A stretch of DNA of 64,000 bases, taken from Micromonospora sp. WMMD1082. Lineage in GTDB: Bacteria > Actinomycetota > Actinomycetes > Mycobacteriales > Micromonosporaceae. Shown here in pieces: positions 8,280 to 20,237 of this stretch (positions are counted from its first letter, which is position 1; every line of letters begins with the position of its first letter). The stretch lies in contig NZ_JARUBM010000002.1 of the NCBI RefSeq assembly GCF_029626175.1, positions 2,356,001-2,420,000 on the forward strand, in the 5' to 3' direction. The notes beneath the pieces were generated by a model. That model was not told where the DNA came from, did not search any database, and worked only from the letters and a program-made list of their open reading frames with translations. Position numbers and translations under genes: made by a program.

Positions 8280-9341
8280 TTAGGGGTGGGTTAGGTCTTG
8301 GGCCAGGAGTTCGGCGATCTGTGCGGTGTTGAGGGCGGCGCCCTTGCGGAGGTTGTCGCCGGTGACGAAGAAGTCGAGTGCCCGGGGGTCGTCGAGGGCG
8401 CGACGGATGCGGCCGACCCAGGACGGATCGGTGCCGACCGCGTCGATCGGCATCGGGAACTCCCCGGCCGCCGGATCGTCGACCACGATCACCCCGGGGG
8501 CGTTGCGCAGCACCCCGCGGGCGCCCTCGGCGTCGATCTCGGTGGCGAAGACGGCGTGCACCGCGACCGAGTGGCCGGTCACCACGGGCACCCGTACGCA
8601 GGTGGCGGAGACCTTGAGGTCGGGCATCCCGAGGATCTTGCGCGACTCGTTGCGCATCTTCATCTCCTCGGACGACCACCCGCCGTCGGCCAGCGAGCCG
8701 GCCCATGGCACCACGTTGAGCGCCAGCGGGGCGGGAAAGGGGCCGAGATCGTCACCGACGGCCTGTCGTACGTCGCCGGTACGCGAGCCGAGCAGCCGAT
8801 TCCCGGCCGCCTTGGTCAACTGGTCGTGCAGGATGTCCGCGCCGACCTGACCCGCCCCCGAGACCGCCTGGTACGAGGCCAGCACCAGCTCACGGAGGCC
8901 GTACTCGCGGTGCAGCGGGGCGACCGCGACGATCATCGCGATGGTGGTGCAGTTGGCGTTGGCGACGATGCCCCGCGGCCGGTTGCGCAGCTGCTCGGGG
9001 TTGATCTCGGGCACCACCAGCGGGACGTCGCGGTCCATCCGGAAGGCGCCGGAGTTGTCCACCACGACGGCACCGCGACCCACCGCGATCGGCGCCCACC
9101 GCAGGGAGACCTCGTCCGGCACGTCGAACATCGCCACGTCGACGCCGTCGAGCGCCTCCTCGGTCAGCGCCCGGACGGTCAACTCCTCCCCCCGGCACCG
9201 GACCTTGCGCCCGGCCGACCGCTCGGAGGCCAGCAGCCGGATCTCACCCCAGACATTGCGGCGCCCGGTGAGCAACTCGCACATCACCGTGCCGACGGCC
9301 CCCGTCGCCCCGACCACGGCCAGGGTGGGCAGCCGGGCCAC
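8280..9341 (-). CDS. asd: Aspartate-semialdehyde dehydrogenase
   Basis: 353 aa. It converts aspartyl-phosphate to aspartate semialdehyde with NADPH, feeding lysine/DAP, threonine and methionine synthesis. The Rossmann motif VVGATGAVG is at 9-17, the catalytic cysteine is C131 in NANCTT, and the substrate-binding segment includes VPVVTGHS. Length and motifs fit the bacterial ASADH family. The GTG start lies 5 bases after the stop of aspartate kinase, so the two consecutive pathway enzymes are coupled in one operon. Confidence 0.95.
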   Translation of the reverse strand: MARLPTLAVVGATGAVGTVMCELLTGRRNVWGEIRLLASERSAGRKVRCRGEELTVRALTEEALDGVDVAMFDVPDEVSLRWAPIAVGRGAVVVDNSGAFRMDRDVPLVVPEINPEQLRNRPRGIVANANCTTIAMIVAVAPLHREYGLRELVLASYQAVSGAGQVGADILHDQLTKAAGNRLLGSRTGDVRQAVGDDLGPFPAPLALNVVPWAGSLADGGWSSEEMKMRNESRKILGMPDLKVSATCVRVPVVTGHSVAVHAVFATEIDAEGARGVLRNAPGVIVVDDPAAGEFPMPIDAVGTDPSWVGRIRRALDDPRALDFFVTGDNLRKGAALNTAQIAELLAQDLTHP

Positions 9342-9346
9342 CCGGG

Positions 9347-10612
9347 TTACCGCCCCGTCCCCGCGTACACCACGGCTTCGGTGTCGCCGCCGAGGTCGAA
9401 CGCCTCGTGGATGGCGCGGACCGCCGCGTCGAGGTCGGTGTCCCGGCAGACCACCGACACGCGGATCTCGGAGGTGGAGATCATCTCGATGTTCACGCCG
9501 GCCTGTCCCAGCGCGGCGAAGAAGCCGGCGGCCACGCCGGGGTGGGACCGCATCCCGGCGCCGATCAGGGAGACCTTGCCGACGTGGTCGTCGTAGAGCA
9601 GGCCCTTGAAGTTGACCGTCTCCTGGATCTTGCTCAGCGCGGCCATCGCGGTGGGGCCGTCGGCCTTCGGCAGGGTGAAGGAGATGTCCGTGCGACCGGT
9701 GCCCTCGGTGGAGACGTTCTGCACGATCATGTCGATGTTGATCTCGGCGCCCGCGACGGTGTCGAAGATCCGTGCGGCGGCGCCGGGCTCGTCGGGTACG
9801 CCGACGATAGTGATCTTGGCCTCGCTGCGGTCGTGGGCGACCCCGGTGATCAGTGCCTGCTCCACAGCGAGTTCCTCCATCGATCCGGTGACCATGGTGC
9901 CGGTGTTGGTCGAGTATGACGAACGGACATGGATCGGCAGCCCGGCCCGGCGGGCGTACTCCACGCTACGCAGGTGCAGCACCTTGGCGCCGCAGGCGGC
10001 CAGCTCCAGCATCTCCTCATAGGTGATCTGCGTGATGTGCCGGGCGTTCGGCACGATCCGCGGGTCGGCGGTGAAGACGCCGTCCACGTCGGTGTAGATC
10101 TCACAGACGTCCGCGCGCAACGCCGCGGCCAGTGCCACCGCCGTGGTGTCCGAGCCGCCCCGGCCCAGGGTGGTGACGTCCTTGGTGTCCTGCGAGACGC
10201 CCTGGAAGCCGGCGACGATGACCACGGCACCCTCGTCCAGCGCACCCTTGAGGCGCCCCGGGGTGACGTCGATGATCCGCGCCCGGCCGTGCACCGAGGT
10301 CGTGATCACGCCCGCCTGCGAACCGGTGAAGGAGCGGGCTTCGTATCCCAGGTTGTGGATCGCCATGGCGAGCAGCGCCATGGAGATCCGTTCCCCGGCG
10401 GTGAGCAGCATGTCCAGCTCTCGCCCGGGAGGCAACGGGCTGACCTGGTTGGCCAGGTCGAGCAGCTCGTCGGTGGTGTCGCCCATCGCCGAGACCACCA
10501 CGACCACGTCGTCGCCGGCCTTGCGGGCCGCGACGATGCGCTCGGCCACCCGCTTGATCCGCTCGGCGTTGGCGACGGAGGACCCGCCGTACTTCTGCAC
10601 CACGAGTGCCAC
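9347..10612 (-). CDS. lysC: Aspartate kinase
   Basis: 421 aa. It phosphorylates aspartate, the first step of the aspartate family pathway. The kinase domain starts with [10 protein letters not shown] and contains [14 protein letters not shown]; two ACT domains occupy about 265-421 and normally bind lysine/threonine for feedback control. The start is GTG at 10610-10612 with GGGAGG upstream. The C-terminal part can be read from an internal ATG near residue 251 ([17 protein letters not shown]). Actinobacterial lysC genes are known to give a separate beta subunit from such an in-frame internal start; here the local ribosome site is weak, so the beta product is inference. Followed directly by asd. 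Confidence 0.95.
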   Translation of the reverse strand: MALVVQKYGGSSVANAERIKRVAERIVAARKAGDDVVVVVSAMGDTTDELLDLANQVSPLPPGRELDMLLTAGERISMALLAMAIHNLGYEARSFTGSQAGVITTSVHGRARIIDVTPGRLKGALDEGAVVIVAGFQGVSQDTKDVTTLGRGGSDTTAVALAAALRADVCEIYTDVDGVFTADPRIVPNARHITQITYEEMLELAACGAKVLHLRSVEYARRAGLPIHVRSSYSTNTGTMVTGSMEELAVEQALITGVAHDRSEAKITIVGVPDEPGAAARIFDTVAGAEINIDMIVQNVSTEGTGRTDISFTLPKADGPTAMAALSKIQETVNFKGLLYDDHVGKVSLIGAGMRSHPGVAAGFFAALGQAGVNIEMISTSEIRVSVVCRDTDLDAAVRAIHEAFDLGGDTEAVVYAGTGR

Positions 10613-10834
10613 GACGGTGCACTCCCTCCCGGTTGCCCTGAGCGTGCCGACGCCGCCGGCACCGGGGCCGGCGGCGCGGGTCGGACGACCTCAGGGTATC
10701 GGGCGGCTCTGACCGCCAGGTCAGGTGATCCCACGATCCGGCCCGTACGCCGGGCGGGAGTGGCCTGCGACACGTCGGGAACGCCAGCCTTTCCGGGGGT
10801 GCCCGGAGACCGGTCCAACACCCAGAATGACCGG

Positions 10835-11674
10835 GTGCACCCCGTCCACCATCCGCGCCGCCGCCTGACCGTCCCGCTCGCGCTCGCCCTGCCCGTCCTG
10901 TTCGCCGGCTGCTCCACCAGCCCGCCCACCGAGCCCTCGCCACCCCCGAGTTCGGCACCCCGGGCGGCCGGGCCGGACGCGGCCCGCGACGAGCTGGCCG
11001 CCCTCGCGGCCGCCGCCCAGGACCGGCACCTGGTCGCCCGCTACACACTGCGGGTGGACGGCGCGGCCGACCGCGTGATCGTCTTCACCAGCGCGAACGA
11101 CGGCAGCTGGCGGGTGGACGTGCCCGGCGGCGCGCTCGGCGGCACCGCCGACGTCTCGCTCGCGGCCATCCCCGACGGGCTCTTCCAGTGCGGGCTGCCC
11201 TCGGTGATCCGCCCGGAGCCGCCGAGCTGCGTACGCCTCGGCGAGCGGGACGACACGCTGCCGCGCCGGCTCGATCCCCGGGTGCAGCATCCCTTCACCG
11301 ACTGGCTCGACGTGCTCACCGACCGACGGGCCCCGCTGTCGGTCTCACCGGCCATGGCGCTGCCCGACGCCACCGGCCGCTGCTACTCGGTGGAGACCAC
11401 CGCGGCGTCGATCAACCCACCGCTCGACGTGGGGGTCTACTGCTTCGACGCCGACGGCACCCCGACCGCGGTACGGGCGGCGTTCGGCACGCTGACGCTG
11501 GCCGCGCCGCCCGAGCCGGCGCCGGGCACCGTGCAGCTGGCCGGGCCGGTGGTCGAGGGCGAGCCGCTGGGCATGGAGGCCCCGCCCGCCGATCCGCCCC
11601 CGCCGGGCGACAGCGATTCCGGCGGCGCCGAGCCGAACGGCGCGGACGCGGACGCGGACGCGGGAACGCCCTGA
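10835..11674 (+). CDS. Lipoprotein of unknown function
   Basis: 279 aa. The lipobox LFAGC follows a basic N-terminus and a hydrophobic segment (about 12-24), then a Ser/Pro-rich linker. The mature part resembles periplasmic lipoproteins with a mixed alpha/beta fold (ARYTLRVDGAADRVIVF; paired cysteines CGLPSV..SCVR and CYSV..YCFDADG could form disulfides). The C-terminal ~50 residues are Pro/Gly/Asp-rich and disordered. GTG 10835 is chosen because it gives a compact signal peptide; an upstream ribosome site is not evident. Divergent from lysC. Function not recognised. Confidence 0.75.
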   Translation: MHPVHHPRRRLTVPLALALPVLFAGCSTSPPTEPSPPPSSAPRAAGPDAARDELAALAAAAQDRHLVARYTLRVDGAADRVIVFTSANDGSWRVDVPGGALGGTADVSLAAIPDGLFQCGLPSVIRPEPPSCVRLGERDDTLPRRLDPRVQHPFTDWLDVLTDRRAPLSVSPAMALPDATGRCYSVETTAASINPPLDVGVYCFDADGTPTAVRAAFGTLTLAAPPEPAPGTVQLAGPVVEGEPLGMEAPPADPPPPGDSDSGGAEPNGADADADAGTP

Positions 11675-11759
11675 CGGCCGGTCCCGTTACGGGTGTTATT
11701 GCCCACATTTCCCCACCCCTGACATGTGGCCTAAAACGCCCATAGGGGACGCTCTACGC

Positions 11760-12308
11760 ATGACCGACCTCACCCCGCTGCTCGCGTTCCGCTGGAGCCC
11801 CCGGGCCTTCGACCCGATCGCGGAGCTGACCCGGGCCGAGGCGGCGACGCTGCTGGAGGCCGCCCGGTGGGCGCCCTCGGTCGACAACCGGCAGCCCGGG
11901 CGGTTCGCGGTGGGGCACCGCGAGGACGAGACGTTCAAGCGGATCCTGGTCAACCTGCCGCCGGCCGAGCAGCGGTGGGCCGGGCGCGCCAGCCTCCTGC
12001 TGCTCGCCGCGTACCGGCCCGCCGGCCACCCGTTCGCGGCGTACGACCTGGGCCAGGCGGTGGCCCACCTGACCGTGCAGGCCACCGCGTTGGGGTTGCA
12101 CGTGCGCCAGGTCACCGACATCGACGGCAACGGCCTGATCGCCGACCTCGATCTGCCCGGCGACGTGCGACCGTACGTGGTGGTGGCGATCGGGCAGCTG
12201 GGGGATCCGTTCAGCCTCCCGGCCGACCTGCTGGCCGGCGAGACCGCGCTGCGCCACCGCCGGCCACTGGCCGAACTCGTCCTGAGCTGCGCAGACGTCA
12301 CCGACTGA
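11760..12308 (+). CDS. Nitroreductase-family flavoprotein
   Basis: 182 aa, within the size range of the nitroreductase/FMN family. Visible features are FRWSPRAFDP at the start, the FMN-contact-like segment ARWAPSVDNRQPGRF (family: AARWAPSSxNxQPWRF), and AHLTVQATALGLHVRQVTDID. These enzymes reduce nitro compounds, quinones or related substrates with NAD(P)H; substrate unknown. AGGGGAC at 11743-11749 sets the ATG at 11760. It stands alone upstream of the leuA leader. Confidence 0.85.
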   Translation: MTDLTPLLAFRWSPRAFDPIAELTRAEAATLLEAARWAPSVDNRQPGRFAVGHREDETFKRILVNLPPAEQRWAGRASLLLLAAYRPAGHPFAAYDLGQAVAHLTVQATALGLHVRQVTDIDGNGLIADLDLPGDVRPYVVVAIGQLGDPFSLPADLLAGETALRHRRPLAELVLSCADVTD

Positions 12309-12371
12309 CGCATCGGGTGCGAACTGCGTCCCAAAGTCCGGACGAGCCTTTCCGGATCTCCTCCCATCACG

Positions 12372-14302
<1,931 letters not shown>

Positions 14303-14307
14303 GGTGC

Positions 14308-14368
14308 AAGGAAGCGCCCCTTGTCGACAGCCCCGCCCGGCCGGACGGCGTCGACAAGGGGCCCTTCC
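14308..14368. terminator. Bidirectional terminator hairpin between leuA and the MFS gene
   Basis: An almost perfect inverted repeat: the left arm AAGGAAGCGCCCCTTGTCGAC pairs with GTCGACAAGGGGCCCTTCC across a 20-base loop, with one mismatch. It serves convergent leuA and the exporter. The GGAAG-GGGCCC core recurs at 17072-17112. Confidence 0.8.
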
Positions 14369-14378
14369 GCCATCGGGG

Positions 14379-15851
14379 CTACCTCGGGGTGGAGACCGGC
14401 GACGAGTGGCCGGTATGGGCCGGCGGCGGGCGGCGGCCCGGGCGGCGCACCAGTACGGCGGCCATGACCGCGCCCGTCAGCAACAGCCCGGCGCACCAGA
14501 GCAGCGCGCCACGGTAGGCGGCGGTGAGTTCGGCGGGCTGTTCGTACCCGGTGCCGGAGAGCCCGACCAGCAACGGCAGTGCGGCCACCGCCAGCAGGCC
14601 GCCGACCCGGGAGGCGGCGTTGTTGACACCGCTCGCCACCCCCGCGAAGCGATTCTCGACGGCGGCCAGCACGGAGGCGGTCAGCGGCGCCACCACCAGG
14701 GTCAGCCCGACGCCGAACACCGCCACACCGGGCAGCACCTGACTCCAGTAAGACGCACCCGGGGAGACCTCGCGCAGCAGCAGCAGACCGACGGCGGCCA
14801 GCACCGGGCCGACGGTCAACGGCAACCGTGGCCCGATCTTCGCCGACAGCGCCCCGGCGCCGGGCGAGCCGACCAGCAACAGCAGCGTCATCGGCAACAG
14901 CGCGAGCCCGGTGAGCAGCGCCGACCAGCCGAGCACGTTCTGCAGGAAGACCGCGATGAAGAAGGTGAACCCGCCGAGGGCCGCGTAGACCAGCACGGTG
15001 AAGATGTTCAGCACCGAGAACAGCCGGCTGCCGAACAGGCCGGTGGGCAACATCGCGGTCTCTCCGCGACGCCGCTCCACGAGGACGAAGACCACCGCGG
15101 CGAGCACCGCGACCAGGGCCGCCGCCAGCACGACGGGCGAGCGCAGGCCGCGACCCGGCCCGTCGACCAGGGCGTACGTGACACCGGCCAGGGCGAGCGC
15201 CCCGAGCAACGCGCCGGCGACGTCGAACCGGCGTGCTCCCCGGCTCCGGGAGGCGTTCTCGTCCCGGCTCTCCGGGACCCAGCGAAGGGTGGCCAGCACG
15301 ACGAGCACCGCCAGCGGAAGGTTCAGGAAGAAGATCCACCGCCAGGAGAGCGCGTCGATCAGCCAGCCGCCGATGAACGGGCCGAGCGCGGTGGAGACCC
15401 CGGACAGCCCCGACCATGCCCCGATCGTCTTTGCCCGGTCGTCCGGGTGGAAGCTGGCCTGCAGCAGCGACAGCGAGCCCGGGGCGAGCAGGGCGCCGCC
15501 GGCGCCCTGGAGAAACCGCGCGACCACCAGCCAGTCGGTCCGCAGCGCGAGCCCGCAGAGTACGGAGGCAAGGGTGAACCAGACGACGCCGAGCAGGAAG
15601 ATCCGCCGCCGCCCGAACCGGTCGCCCAGCGCCCCACCGAGCAGGACGAACGCCGCGAGCGTGAGCAGGTAGCCGTTGATCGTCCACTGTAGGCCGGCTA
15701 CGGAGGCGCCGAGGTCGGCGCCGAGTCGGGGCAGCGCCACGTTGACCACGGTGCTGTCCAGGAAGACCATGCCGGAGGCGAGCACCGCGGCGGCCAGGGT
15801 GCCTCGGCCGGCGCTGCTGCGCAGCCGGAGGGAGGGTGTGGGTTCGGGCAT
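14379..15851 (-). CDS. MFS drug-efflux transporter, DHA2 (EmrB/QacA) family
   Basis: 490 aa with about 14 hydrophobic segments, as in the 14-TM DHA2 family. The first helix carries the family motif FLDSTVVNVALPRLG, and the loop between helices 2 and 3 has GGALGDRFGRRR (motif A). Such proteins export drugs or metabolites using the proton gradient. Start is placed at the ATG at 15849-15851 (MPEPTPS); an ATG eight codons upstream is also open. It diverges from the HNH-type lipoprotein gene. Substrate unknown. Confidence 0.9.
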   Translation of the reverse strand: MPEPTPSLRLRSSAGRGTLAAAVLASGMVFLDSTVVNVALPRLGADLGASVAGLQWTINGYLLTLAAFVLLGGALGDRFGRRRIFLLGVVWFTLASVLCGLALRTDWLVVARFLQGAGGALLAPGSLSLLQASFHPDDRAKTIGAWSGLSGVSTALGPFIGGWLIDALSWRWIFFLNLPLAVLVVLATLRWVPESRDENASRSRGARRFDVAGALLGALALAGVTYALVDGPGRGLRSPVVLAAALVAVLAAVVFVLVERRRGETAMLPTGLFGSRLFSVLNIFTVLVYAALGGFTFFIAVFLQNVLGWSALLTGLALLPMTLLLLVGSPGAGALSAKIGPRLPLTVGPVLAAVGLLLLREVSPGASYWSQVLPGVAVFGVGLTLVVAPLTASVLAAVENRFAGVASGVNNAASRVGGLLAVAALPLLVGLSGTGYEQPAELTAAYRGALLWCAGLLLTGAVMAAVLVRRPGRRPPPAHTGHSSPVSTPR

Positions 15852-15959
15852 GGACACCAATCTGCCGTGCGCCATCTGTCAGACACCACGAAACGCCGAA
15901 ACCCCGCCCGGGTACTGTGCGGGATCGCCGGAAGCCCGCAAGCTGGAGAGGTGTCGTCT

Positions 15960-16619
15960 GTGCGTACCAGATCAGGTTCCCGCGCCCTGAGGGCGCTCGC
16001 GCTCGCCGCGGCGCTGGCTCTCGGCGCCGCCGGTTGCGTTCCGCTGGAGGAGCCGGAGGCGCCACCGAGCAGCGACGGCGGCACCGCCACCCAGATGCTC
16101 GCCCAACTCACCGTCGCCGAGGCCAATCCGATGCGGGGCTACAGCCGCAGCCGCTTCCCGCACTGGCGCAAGACCGGCCAGAACTGCGACGTCCGCGACA
16201 CGGTGCTGGAACGCGACGGCAAGGACATCCGGCACTCCGGCTGCAACGTGGTGGGCGGCCGCTGGGAGAGCGTGTACGACGGTCGCAGCTTCACCGACCC
16301 GTCCAGCGTGGACATCGACCACATGGTCCCGCTGGCCAACGCCTGGCGCTCCGGTGCCGACGACTGGGACGACTCGAAACGCGGCGACTTCGCCAACGAC
16401 CTGGACCAGCCGCAGCTCTTTGCGGTTTCCGCGTCCTCCAACCGGGCAAAGGGTGACCAGGACCCGTCCCAGTGGAAACCGCCAAACCGGTCATACTGGT
16501 GCCAGTATGCCGGCGACTGGGTGGCGGTGAAGCACCACTGGCGGCTGACGGTGACCAGTGCCGAGAAGGCCGCGCTGGCCGACATGTTGGAGGGCTGCAC
16601 ATGGGAGAGCAAGCCGTAA
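15960..16619 (+). CDS. Secreted lipoprotein with HNH-type (DUF1524) nuclease domain
   Basis: 219 aa. A basic N-terminus, a hydrophobic segment and the lipobox GAAGC (about 21-25) predict a lipoprotein. The mature domain has VDIDHMVPLANAW followed by NDLDQPQLFAVSASSNRAKGD, the His-containing core and Asn typical of the HNH/DUF1524 secreted nuclease-like family common in actinomycetes. Four cysteines (CDVRD, GCNVV, YWCQY, GCTW) could form disulfides outside. GTG 15960 is favoured because GGAGAG lies 10 bases upstream; GTG 15951 is too close to it. Likely an extracellular DNase, by family. Confidence 0.82.
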   Translation: MRTRSGSRALRALALAAALALGAAGCVPLEEPEAPPSSDGGTATQMLAQLTVAEANPMRGYSRSRFPHWRKTGQNCDVRDTVLERDGKDIRHSGCNVVGGRWESVYDGRSFTDPSSVDIDHMVPLANAWRSGADDWDDSKRGDFANDLDQPQLFAVSASSNRAKGDQDPSQWKPPNRSYWCQYAGDWVAVKHHWRLTVTSAEKAALADMLEGCTWESKP

Positions 16620-17053
16620 CCGGCTCCGGCGGCACCCCGGCGCCCGAGCAGGCGCCGGACGCTGGCGGCGAGGACGCGGCGGCGGCCACCGGCAGTCCGA
16701 CACCCGGCCCGGCCACGGCCGGGATGACCGCCGACGGCACCGCCGCGGGCGAGGTGGAGGTGCCCAGCGCCGGGATGACCGCCGACGCCGGCGGCGCCAC
16801 CGGCCCGCAGAGCCGGACGACCGACATCGTGCCCGGTCCGGGCGGGGTGATGACCGACGAGGTCGGCGTGGTCACCGGCGAGCTGACCCTGCGCACCGAC
16901 TTCGCCGACGGTCAGGTCAGCCTGCATGTCCAGTACAAGGACGCCGACGAGTGGTACGCGGTGACCGGCGGCAGGGCGTCGCTGGGCGACGCCGCCGCGC
17001 TGAACGCGGTGCACAGCATCGCCGTCGGCCTGCTGCACCGCCCCGAGGGCTGA
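16601..17053 (+). CDS. Hypothetical protein overlapping the HNH gene
   Basis: 150 aa, unrecognised. The first ~85 residues are Gly/Ala/Thr/Pro-rich and probably disordered, with a repeated AGMTADG/AGMTADAG motif. The C-terminal ~60 residues look folded: TLRTDFADGQVSLHVQYKDADEWYAVTGG and then a helical end. The ATG at 16601 overlaps the nuclease gene by 19 bases and is preceded by TTGGAGGG, so translation is probably coupled and the two products may act together. No signal peptide, so it would remain in the cytosol. Confidence 0.7.
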   Translation: MGEQAVTGSGGTPAPEQAPDAGGEDAAAATGSPTPGPATAGMTADGTAAGEVEVPSAGMTADAGGATGPQSRTTDIVPGPGGVMTDEVGVVTGELTLRTDFADGQVSLHVQYKDADEWYAVTGGRASLGDAAALNAVHSIAVGLLHRPEG

Positions 17054-17071
17054 GCGACTGTCGGCGTTGCG

Positions 17072-17112
17072 AGGGGCCCCTTCCTGTACGCGAGGCGTGC
17101 GGAAGGGGCCCT
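17072..17112. terminator. Hairpin with GGAAGGGGCCC core
   Basis: GGGGCCCCTTCC and GGAAGGGGCCC pair over 11 bases with a 16-base loop, between the convergent hypothetical gene and the Dpp operon end. It shares its core with the hairpin at 14308-14368. Confidence 0.65.
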
Positions 17113-17115
17113 TCC

Positions 17116-18215
<1,100 letters not shown>

Positions 18216-18219
<4 letters not shown>

Positions 18220-19259
18220 GGCGTCTCCTCCTCGCTGGGGGCGGGCTCGCTGAGGGCCGGCTCGCTGGGGGCGGCGGCCAGGCCGGGCACGGGTGCCGGG
18301 TTGACGCAACGGTAGCTGTGCCCGTCGTGGGCGATCACCAGCTCCGGTGGTTCGCCCACGCAGGCGTCCACCCGGCGGGTGCAGCGCGGGGCGAAGGCGC
18401 AGCCTTCCGGCCAGGGCAGCAGGTCCCGCACCGAACCGGGAATCGGGTTCAGCCGCTCGCCGCGCCCGGCGTCCAGGCGCGGCACCGAGCCGAGCAACCC
18501 CACGGTGTACGGGTGCCGCGGCTCGCGGAACAGCGGGCGTCGCCGCGCGGTCTCCACCACCCGGCCGCCGTAGAGCACGTTGATCGTGTCGCACATGCCG
18601 GCGACCACGCCCAGGTCGTGCGTGATCATCAGCAGCGCGGTGTCGGAGTCCCGGACCAGATCCTTCAGCAGCTCCAGGATCTGCGCCTGGATGGTGACGT
18701 CCAGCGCGGTCGTCGGCTCGTCGGCGATGAGCAGGCGGGGCTGGCAGGCCACCGCCATGGCGATCAGGGCGCGCTGGCGCATCCCGCCGGAGAGCTGGTG
18801 CGGGTACTCCTTCAGCCGCCGCTTCGGGTCGGGGATGCCGACCCGGTCGAGCAGCTGGGCGGCCTCCTTCGCCGCCGCCTCGCCCTTCATCCCACGGTGC
18901 CGGGTCAGCACCTCCGTCACCTGCAGGCCGATCGGGACGACCGGGTTCAGCGACGACAGCGGGTCCTGGAAGATCATCGCGATGTCCCGGCCCCGGATGT
19001 CCCGCCGGGACCGGTCGTCGAGCTGGAGCAGGTCGGTCCCGTCGAAGACCGCCTTGCCGCCCACCCGCAGGCCGGGCTGCCGGGGCAGCAGGCCCATGAT
19101 CGCCAACGAGGTCACCGACTTGCCGCAGCCGGACTCGCCGACCAGGCCGACCACCTCACCGGCGTCGACGGAGAAGGACACCCCGTCGACGGCGCGTACG
19201 GTCCGCTGCCCGCGCCGGGCGAAGGTGACGGAGAGGTCGTCCACTTCGAGTAGTGCCAT
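18216..19259 (-). CDS. dppD: Peptide ABC transporter ATP-binding protein (DppD/OppD type)
   Basis: 347 aa. Walker [10 protein letters not shown], signature [12 protein letters not shown], Walker [13 protein letters not shown], and the OppD-type C-terminal segment with [14 protein letters not shown]. An acidic, Ser/Pro/Glu-rich tail of about 30 residues with ALSEPA/APSEEE repeats is unusual. Partner of the DppF-type ATPase. The gene lies 9 bases after the stop of the permease gene. Confidence 0.9.
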
Positions 19260-19268
19260 GGAGGAAAC

Positions 19269-20237
19269 CTACTTCCGCAGCTTCGGGTCGAGGGCCTCAC
19301 GCATCGCCTCGCCGAGCAGCGTGAAGCCCAGCGCGGTGATGATGATGGCGACCGCCGGATAGATGGCCAGAGCGGGCCGGATGCCCAGCCACTGCTGCGC
19401 GTCGGCGAGCATCACGCCCCACTCGGGGATGGCCGAGTCGGGGTTGCCGAGGCCGAGGTAGGACAGCGCGGCGGCTTCGATGATCGCGGTGGCCAGGGTC
19501 AGCGTGGCCTGGACGATCACCGGGGCGAGGGAGTTCGGCAGCACGTGGGTCAGGGCGATCTTCGACTTCCGCACCCCGAGCGAGGTGGCCGCCAGCACGT
19601 AGTCGCTGTTGGACTGCCCGATCATGGAACCGCGCAGCAGTCGGGCGAAGACCGGCACCGAGACCATGCCAACCGCGATCATGACGGTGGTCAGGCTCGG
19701 CCCGAGCAACGCGGCGATACTCACCGCGAGCAGCAGGCTGGGCAGCGCCAGCAGCATGTCGATGAACCGCATCAGGGTGGCGTCCACCCAACGACCCCAG
19801 CGACCGCCGAGTCCGGCGGCGGCACCGGCGACGCCGCCGATCAGCGCGCCGACGGCCAGCCCGATCAGGGTGGCCACCACGCCGACCAGCAGGGTCTGCC
19901 GGGCGCCGACGACCATCCGGCTGAAGACGTCCCGGCCCTGGTGGTCGTAGCCAAGCCAGTGCTCCGCGGAGTGACCCGGGATCATGCCCTGGCCGACCCG
20001 GACCACACCCTCGCGGATGCCCATGGTGTCCTTCGGGCTGTACGGCACGAAGAACGGTCCGATGATCGCGACCAGCACGAAGATGGTCAGGATGACCGCG
20101 CCGACGATGGCCGCCGGGTTGCGCCGCAGTCGGCGGAACGCGTCCTGCCAGAGGCTGACCCCCCGCTCCTCGTCGCGGGCGGCCAGTTCGGCGAGCCGGT
20201 CGATCTTCTCGCGCTTCTTCCCGCTGATGATCGTCAT
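19269..20237 (-). CDS. dppC: Peptide ABC transporter permease (DppC type)
   Basis: 322 aa. An N-terminal cytosolic segment of about 45 residues (Lys/Arg-rich start MTIISGKKREK) precedes the first membrane helix (AAIVGAVILTIFVLVAIIG). The EAA loop is visible as EAAALSYLGLGNPDSAIPEWG. About six helices in total, as in the OppC/DppC family. The ATG overlaps the end of the DppB-type gene by four bases (ATGA). Confidence 0.92.
   Translation of the reverse strand: MTIISGKKREKIDRLAELAARDEERGVSLWQDAFRRLRRNPAAIVGAVILTIFVLVAIIGPFFVPYSPKDTMGIREGVVRVGQGMIPGHSAEHWLGYDHQGRDVFSRMVVGARQTLLVGVVATLIGLAVGALIGGVAGAAAGLGGRWGRWVDATLMRFIDMLLALPSLLLAVSIAALLGPSLTTVMIAVGMVSVPVFARLLRGSMIGQSNSDYVLAATSLGVRKSKIALTHVLPNSLAPVIVQATLTLATAIIEAAALSYLGLGNPDSAIPEWGVMLADAQQWLGIRPALAIYPAVAIIITALGFTLLGEAMREALDPKLRK

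Noticed and set aside
18220..18594. Extension of the DppF-type frame upstream of 18219
   Set aside because: It is Arg/Gly-rich shadow of the DppD-type gene; GTG 18219 with GGAGGAG fits the family start.
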